From Phoebastria nigripes (Eukaryota > Chordata > Aves > Procellariiformes > Diomedeidae): a DNA stretch of 64,000 nt. Below, in pieces: positions 59,976-64,000 of the stretch; positions within the stretch are counted from its first letter, which is position 1, and each line of letters starts with the position of its first letter. A program made the position numbers and the translations under genes. The stretch spans positions 259,090 to 323,089 of the forward strand of contig JAYKAV010002342.1 of the NCBI GenBank assembly GCA_035582835.1, given 5' to 3'. The notes beneath the pieces are model-generated. The model saw nothing but the letters and a program-made list of their open reading frames with translations, did not search any database and was not told where the DNA came from.

Positions 59976-62900
59976 CTCAGGCTTTCATTCTACTTCTCAT
60001 CTCCCGAGTATCTGACTCTCTTGCATGTACAACCAAGAGCAAAAGTAAATGTCTGAATGGACTTTATGGAACCTCTGGATCTTGACCCTTTCAGGGCTTC
60101 AGAGCTGTTTGATGTAACATATATGTGGCATGATTTGTTAGCTTGTTCCAGGACTTCCCCACAAAACTTTGGGTTTTATAGAAAGCCTTTATGGACTGCC
60201 AGAGTTTTGAAAGCCCAGTTTGAGACAGCTAAGTTATCCAGATGAAGTCNGTGGGAGATACAGTAATTCTGAAATATCAGATCTTTTTCCAAATTAATTT
60301 CTTCCCATGCACACTAAATGATGCATTTAACAACAGAAGGACACAAAACTGAGAAGTGGGTGTTTCATCTCTCCCTTATCTCCCGGCTCTCAAACGTCGG
60401 GGTTAGCTATTCAGGAATGGTATGAGGCAGAAGAAGTAAGAAGACAACCACTGAAGAGACCTTCATACTTGGAGGAACTGAAGTAATATCCTTTATATAT
60501 ATGCTTTGTATATAAAGTGCTTTGTACATTTGCTAGCAACTTGCACTGATTTATAAGAAACATCCTCTCAAATCCAGATATTCAGGTTAAATGAGTAATT
60601 GCAATCTTTCTTTGCTGCAGTGTTAAATAAATAGTACATACTTTATGACTGAAAGAATCAATCCAGTAAGGAAGGACTACACCTGACTATAAATATGAAC
60701 AGGCCAAAGCCTTGCTAATCTGTCAAATTAGCTGTTGTTGGAGATTCAGATACACTGCGTACTTCCTCTTTATCTTCACCAGTCTCTCTCCTGCTTGAGT
60801 TCAGACTGGGGTGGGCTATCAACCTTCACAATCATCAGAAATCACATTCTGGTGAATAATCAGGCAAGTCTGGCAGAGCACGGGAAGCCAAAGTGCTCTA
60901 ATAGGGCTTGGAAAAACATTGAACTCTCTGTTGGTGTTCATCCCACCAGCCTTAGATATTCTCTAATTTTTATCTTGGGACAATTTCAGTGGTGTCATCT
61001 TAAGATTCTCACTGATTTTTTCCATGTATGTGCTCTACATTTTACTGTGCCCATAGGAAATGTCATTTCTCATTGCCGTGGCTTGAACTTTCATTTCCAC
61101 TTTCCTCCTTTCAGTTGTGTGCACATGAAGCTTTCCCTGGCTAATATTTCTTCTCCTCTTCTTTCTTTTTTAAGAACATATGTAAGCATGTCGTCACTTA
61201 AGTGCTCTACACAGCTCTTAATAGGTGTTCCATTAAGCCAAAACTATGCCAAGGTGAAAATATCCCTTGCTTTACGTGCCGGATCATAAAAACAGCTTAG
61301 CTTTTCTTAAAATTCTGGACACAAGGTTTGCTCATAAAAATTGAAAATGGTAACAAACTTCTGATGAACCTATTCTTTAGATCCTTTGAACAGATCTAAC
61401 CGCCAGCAGCAGGACAGCGGACAATGGTGTCTGCTGCTCTTACCAGCACAACCTACACAGGGACAATAACCAGAAAAGAAAGGAAAGTGCATGCATCTGT
61501 TTCAGTAGTGAAACCAAAATGAAGTGGGGTAAAAGTCTTCTGTACAGGTGAACATAATATTGCATACCTGTTAGTGAAATACTGACAAGCAACTGTGTCA
61601 GTCACTGTGCTTGCACTGACTGCCTTTTACACTAGCAAAATCCAGTTGTACCGAGATTAGCCAATAAAAGCAATAAAAGCAGATGAGTAAACCGTGATGC
61701 AGGCATGAAATACATGAAAGTAAGCTAAACTGTCAGGGGAAAAAAAAAGAAAAGACAACACCTGGAAAACAACAGAAACCTGCAAACCCAAGATCTGAAT
61801 AGGACCATGGACGAATTAGCTGTGGCATTGGCTTCAGATTCCCTCAAAACATAATGAAAGATATCATTGTTTGTAAAAAAAAAAAAAAGGGGACTTGGCT
61901 CCAATAGCTTTCTTAACTGCCACTTTCTAATATTTTGGAAACAAAGAAACTGCAGTACACTAACTGTTTGAGCTGAATGGGAACACAAACTTTCTAACAC
62001 CTCAGTAAATACCTGAAAGAGAGCATTACTCTAATATCTGTAAATCAGGGCACTTCAAATTAACCCCATGTTCATTAAAAAGCTTGCTGATTTTATGTTT
62101 TTGTTATCATTCTGATACAAGTCTGAGAACAAAAGTGCTTAACAATTCCAGTCAAATAGGATAAGGGCATTAATTCCTGTTTGGATGCAAGAGCAGCATA
62201 AATCATCTGTTCCAAGCTAACAATTTAAAGAGTGCACAGCACATTATGTTAAATAAAGTATTAACACTGAGTTAAGAACACCTATTAAGGGACTTTGAGA
62301 GTTCTGGCTCACATTACCTTGCACTGGTTTTGAAATAACCTTATTCCAGCTTTTATCCCATAATTATTCCACAACAGCATTGTCAGAAAACTCCACTGCT
62401 TCTAACAATTTATAGCTGTAAGACATTATGTGAATCACTTCAGTTAAATTCTTGTACTTAATCATATTATCAGCCTGGCCCACATTAGTGACTTATCTTT
62501 TAAGTTTTAAGATATATAACTTTGTAATTGCAAGATGATTAAATAAAGTGTACTTGATAATCTAAATTTNTGTGTTTTTTGAAACAAACTGCTGAAATAC
62601 TGAAGAAAAAAATCAAATTTTATGTGTGCATGCACATATATGCATATACATGTATACACGCACACTTATATTTAATACATACTTGTGATTGGCCTTCACT
62701 CAGTCATTTAGCAGAATGATTTCTTCCCAGTCACTTTCAAAGTTTATAGCTCAACTATCTGAGGCTTTTCTTTCAGGACCTCAGTTTTCTTTCCAAGATG
62801 TTTTCTCTTGGTCTATTCCCAATTTCAATGGATGTACTAGATCCACCGTTGTGCAGATACTCGTATTAGACATTGCCACAGAATTAATTCAGAGCCTGAG

Positions 62901-63429
62901 ATGCTGAGAGGAGAGTGTAAGAATTCCTTAGCGGTGAGGCTGACCTGGCAGCAAAAGGGAATGGTGGGTGGCGCATTCATGAACTTAGGCATTGGCTTGT
63001 GTATCAGGTCAGACAGGCCATACCATCACTCGTCTGGAGCAGGTGAGAAACTGCTACCCTAACTACCTTGCTCCAAAACAGTCTTCACAGCCTCCTTTAA
63101 TGGAGTTATGTCTTCCTCAGTGACACCTGTGATCTCTTTGACTCAAATAGGTGGGATTGCGCGTGTATGGAGTATCTAGGGGGGATATGGCAACTATATA
63201 TGTTTATACAAATACATATCTACAGAGAAAGAGCTCTCCAATGTTACAATTATTGATGTTTAGCTAGAAACCAGAGAAAACTTAGGAAATTCTTCTAATG
63301 GCAAAAAGTTCAGATGGTCTGAAGTCAGTACTATGAAACAAACCTAACCAAAATATCTGTATGTTACTGTAGTTGTCAGAGATAGCGACTAATGACCTTG
63401 AAAAAGCAGGCCTCTTACTGTGTCTACTT
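59976..63429. other. Unique AT-rich DNA, 3.5 kb without recognised gene
   Basis: It includes a 184-codon open frame (60735-61289) that begins at a non-ATG codon, whose first ATG lies late; I do not accept it as a gene. An AT/GC alternating microsatellite lies at about 62618-62668. Confidence 0.45.
62618..62668. repeat. Alternating purine-pyrimidine microsatellite
   Basis: TGTGTGCATGCACATATATG and GCATATACATGTATACACGC units. Confidence 0.75.
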
Positions 63430-63585
63430 TTTGGCCCTTCAGTACAAGAAAGACAGGGACAAACTGGAGAGAGTCTTGTTGAAGGTCATTTGGATGGGCC
63501 GAGAACTGGAGCTGTACATGGGAGTTGGTCTGGACAACCTCCTCAAGTCTCTTACAGCCTGAATTATTCTATGACTCTGTGAGTC
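63430..63585 (+). mobile_element. CR1 LINE 3' fragment with internal deletion
   Basis: CAGTACAAGAAAGACAGGGA followed by CAAACTGGAGAGAGTC matches the CR1 ORF2 segment that codes KKDxDxLERV in the copy at 34197 (about 34574-34606). It then jumps to a 3'-UTR-like GGTCTGGACAACCTCCTCAA and a terminal ATTCTATGACTCTGTGA (octamer tail). Around 300 bp between these parts are missing, compared with the copy at 34197. Plus strand. Confidence 0.75.
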
Positions 63586-64000
63586 TTTCTGGTACTTCTC
63601 TTCACTAGAAATTATTTGGAATATAACTAGAATAATATAAAGCGAAAAAAGGCCCCAAGGATCATCCTGGTCTATTCCATTTCTACCCCCTCCTTGGCCA
63701 GATTTTCCATCTGACATAATGCCATAAAGCTTTAAGCTAGCTAAGAATCTAGCACCCAACCCTATTGGATTTAAGTACATTTGTCACAGAAATTGATTGG
63801 GACAATTAGCTGAATAAATAGATATAGCATATCTTTAAGTGCTATAAAAGTGACATGACTGCAGGTAAATCATATGAATAATTACAACCAGGAGTCAGGT
63901 TTTCCAATCACTCCCCATACATACTTGGAATTGCAGGGCCTTCTGGTGACTGATTTGCCACTTTTTGCAGAGAAATTAAAGAACAGATTTGCAGTGATGG
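63586..64000. other. Unique AT-rich DNA to window end
   Basis: I see no gene or repeat. Confidence 0.45.

Noticed and set aside
60735..61289. 184-codon open frame on the plus strand
   Set aside because: It opens at a non-ATG codon, and the first ATG is about 130 codons in. There is no domain or coding-like composition. A frame this long is expected by chance in 64 kb of six frames.
1..64000. CRISPR arrays, prokaryotic operons, tRNA or rRNA genes
   Set aside because: None was seen. The sequence is vertebrate; no spaced identical repeats or folded RNA genes were recognised, apart from the tRNA-derived SINE relics.

Overview
The window looks like bird DNA, most likely a gene-poor intergenic desert or a very long intron. 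Four lines of evidence point to birds. First, there are CR1-type LINE copies whose 3' ends carry the bird/reptile ATTCTATG octamer tail (ends at about 35062, 40133 and 63585). Second, there are two solo LTRs of one avian endogenous-retrovirus family, each flanked by a perfect 5-bp target duplication. Third, recognisable interspersed repeats are scarce (about 4 kb of 64 kb). Fourth, the background is AT-rich unique sequence. The species cannot be named from the sequence alone. I find no convincing host protein-coding gene. Almost all open frames are short, start at non-ATG codons or lie inside repeats. The only long frame with clear homology is the reverse-transcriptase C-terminal part of a CR1 element.

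Layout. 1-105: edge of a CR1 copy (minus). 343-937: solo LTR (minus). 938-11575: unique AT-rich DNA with one relic palindromic repeat (3461-3699). 11576-16552: relic repeats, a second solo LTR of the same family (12438-12975, plus), a different LTR-like element (15051-15650, minus) and another palindromic relic. 19610-19830: a MIR/CORE-SINE-like copy. 20181-21900: a candidate regulatory block with homeodomain/POU/TCF-type motifs around a CpG-rich, pyrimidine-rich core. 22-29.6 kb: mostly unique. 29640-30175: a second candidate conserved block. 31233-31358: a small exon-like open segment. 34197-35062: a young CR1 3' fragment (plus). 40133-41482: an older CR1 3' half (minus) with three frameshifts. 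42600-46160: TAAT-rich candidate regulatory blocks, a perfect 29-bp tandem duplication and a GC/CpG-rich island (44540-45315). 52910-53340 and 55650-56115: further candidate regulatory blocks. 63430-63585: an internally deleted CR1 tail.

How it fits together. A low-repeat, gene-free stretch punctuated by AT-rich blocks dense in TAAT/ATTA cores and CpG-rich islets is the usual look of a regulatory desert around a developmental gene lying outside the window. That reading is inference: I could not run a cross-species alignment. I found no CRISPR array, prokaryotic gene, satellite or other clearly new molecular system. The most useful leads are the exon-like segment at 31233-31358, the two CpG-rich islets, the intact CRE-TATA module in the second solo LTR, and the 29-bp duplicated hairpin.
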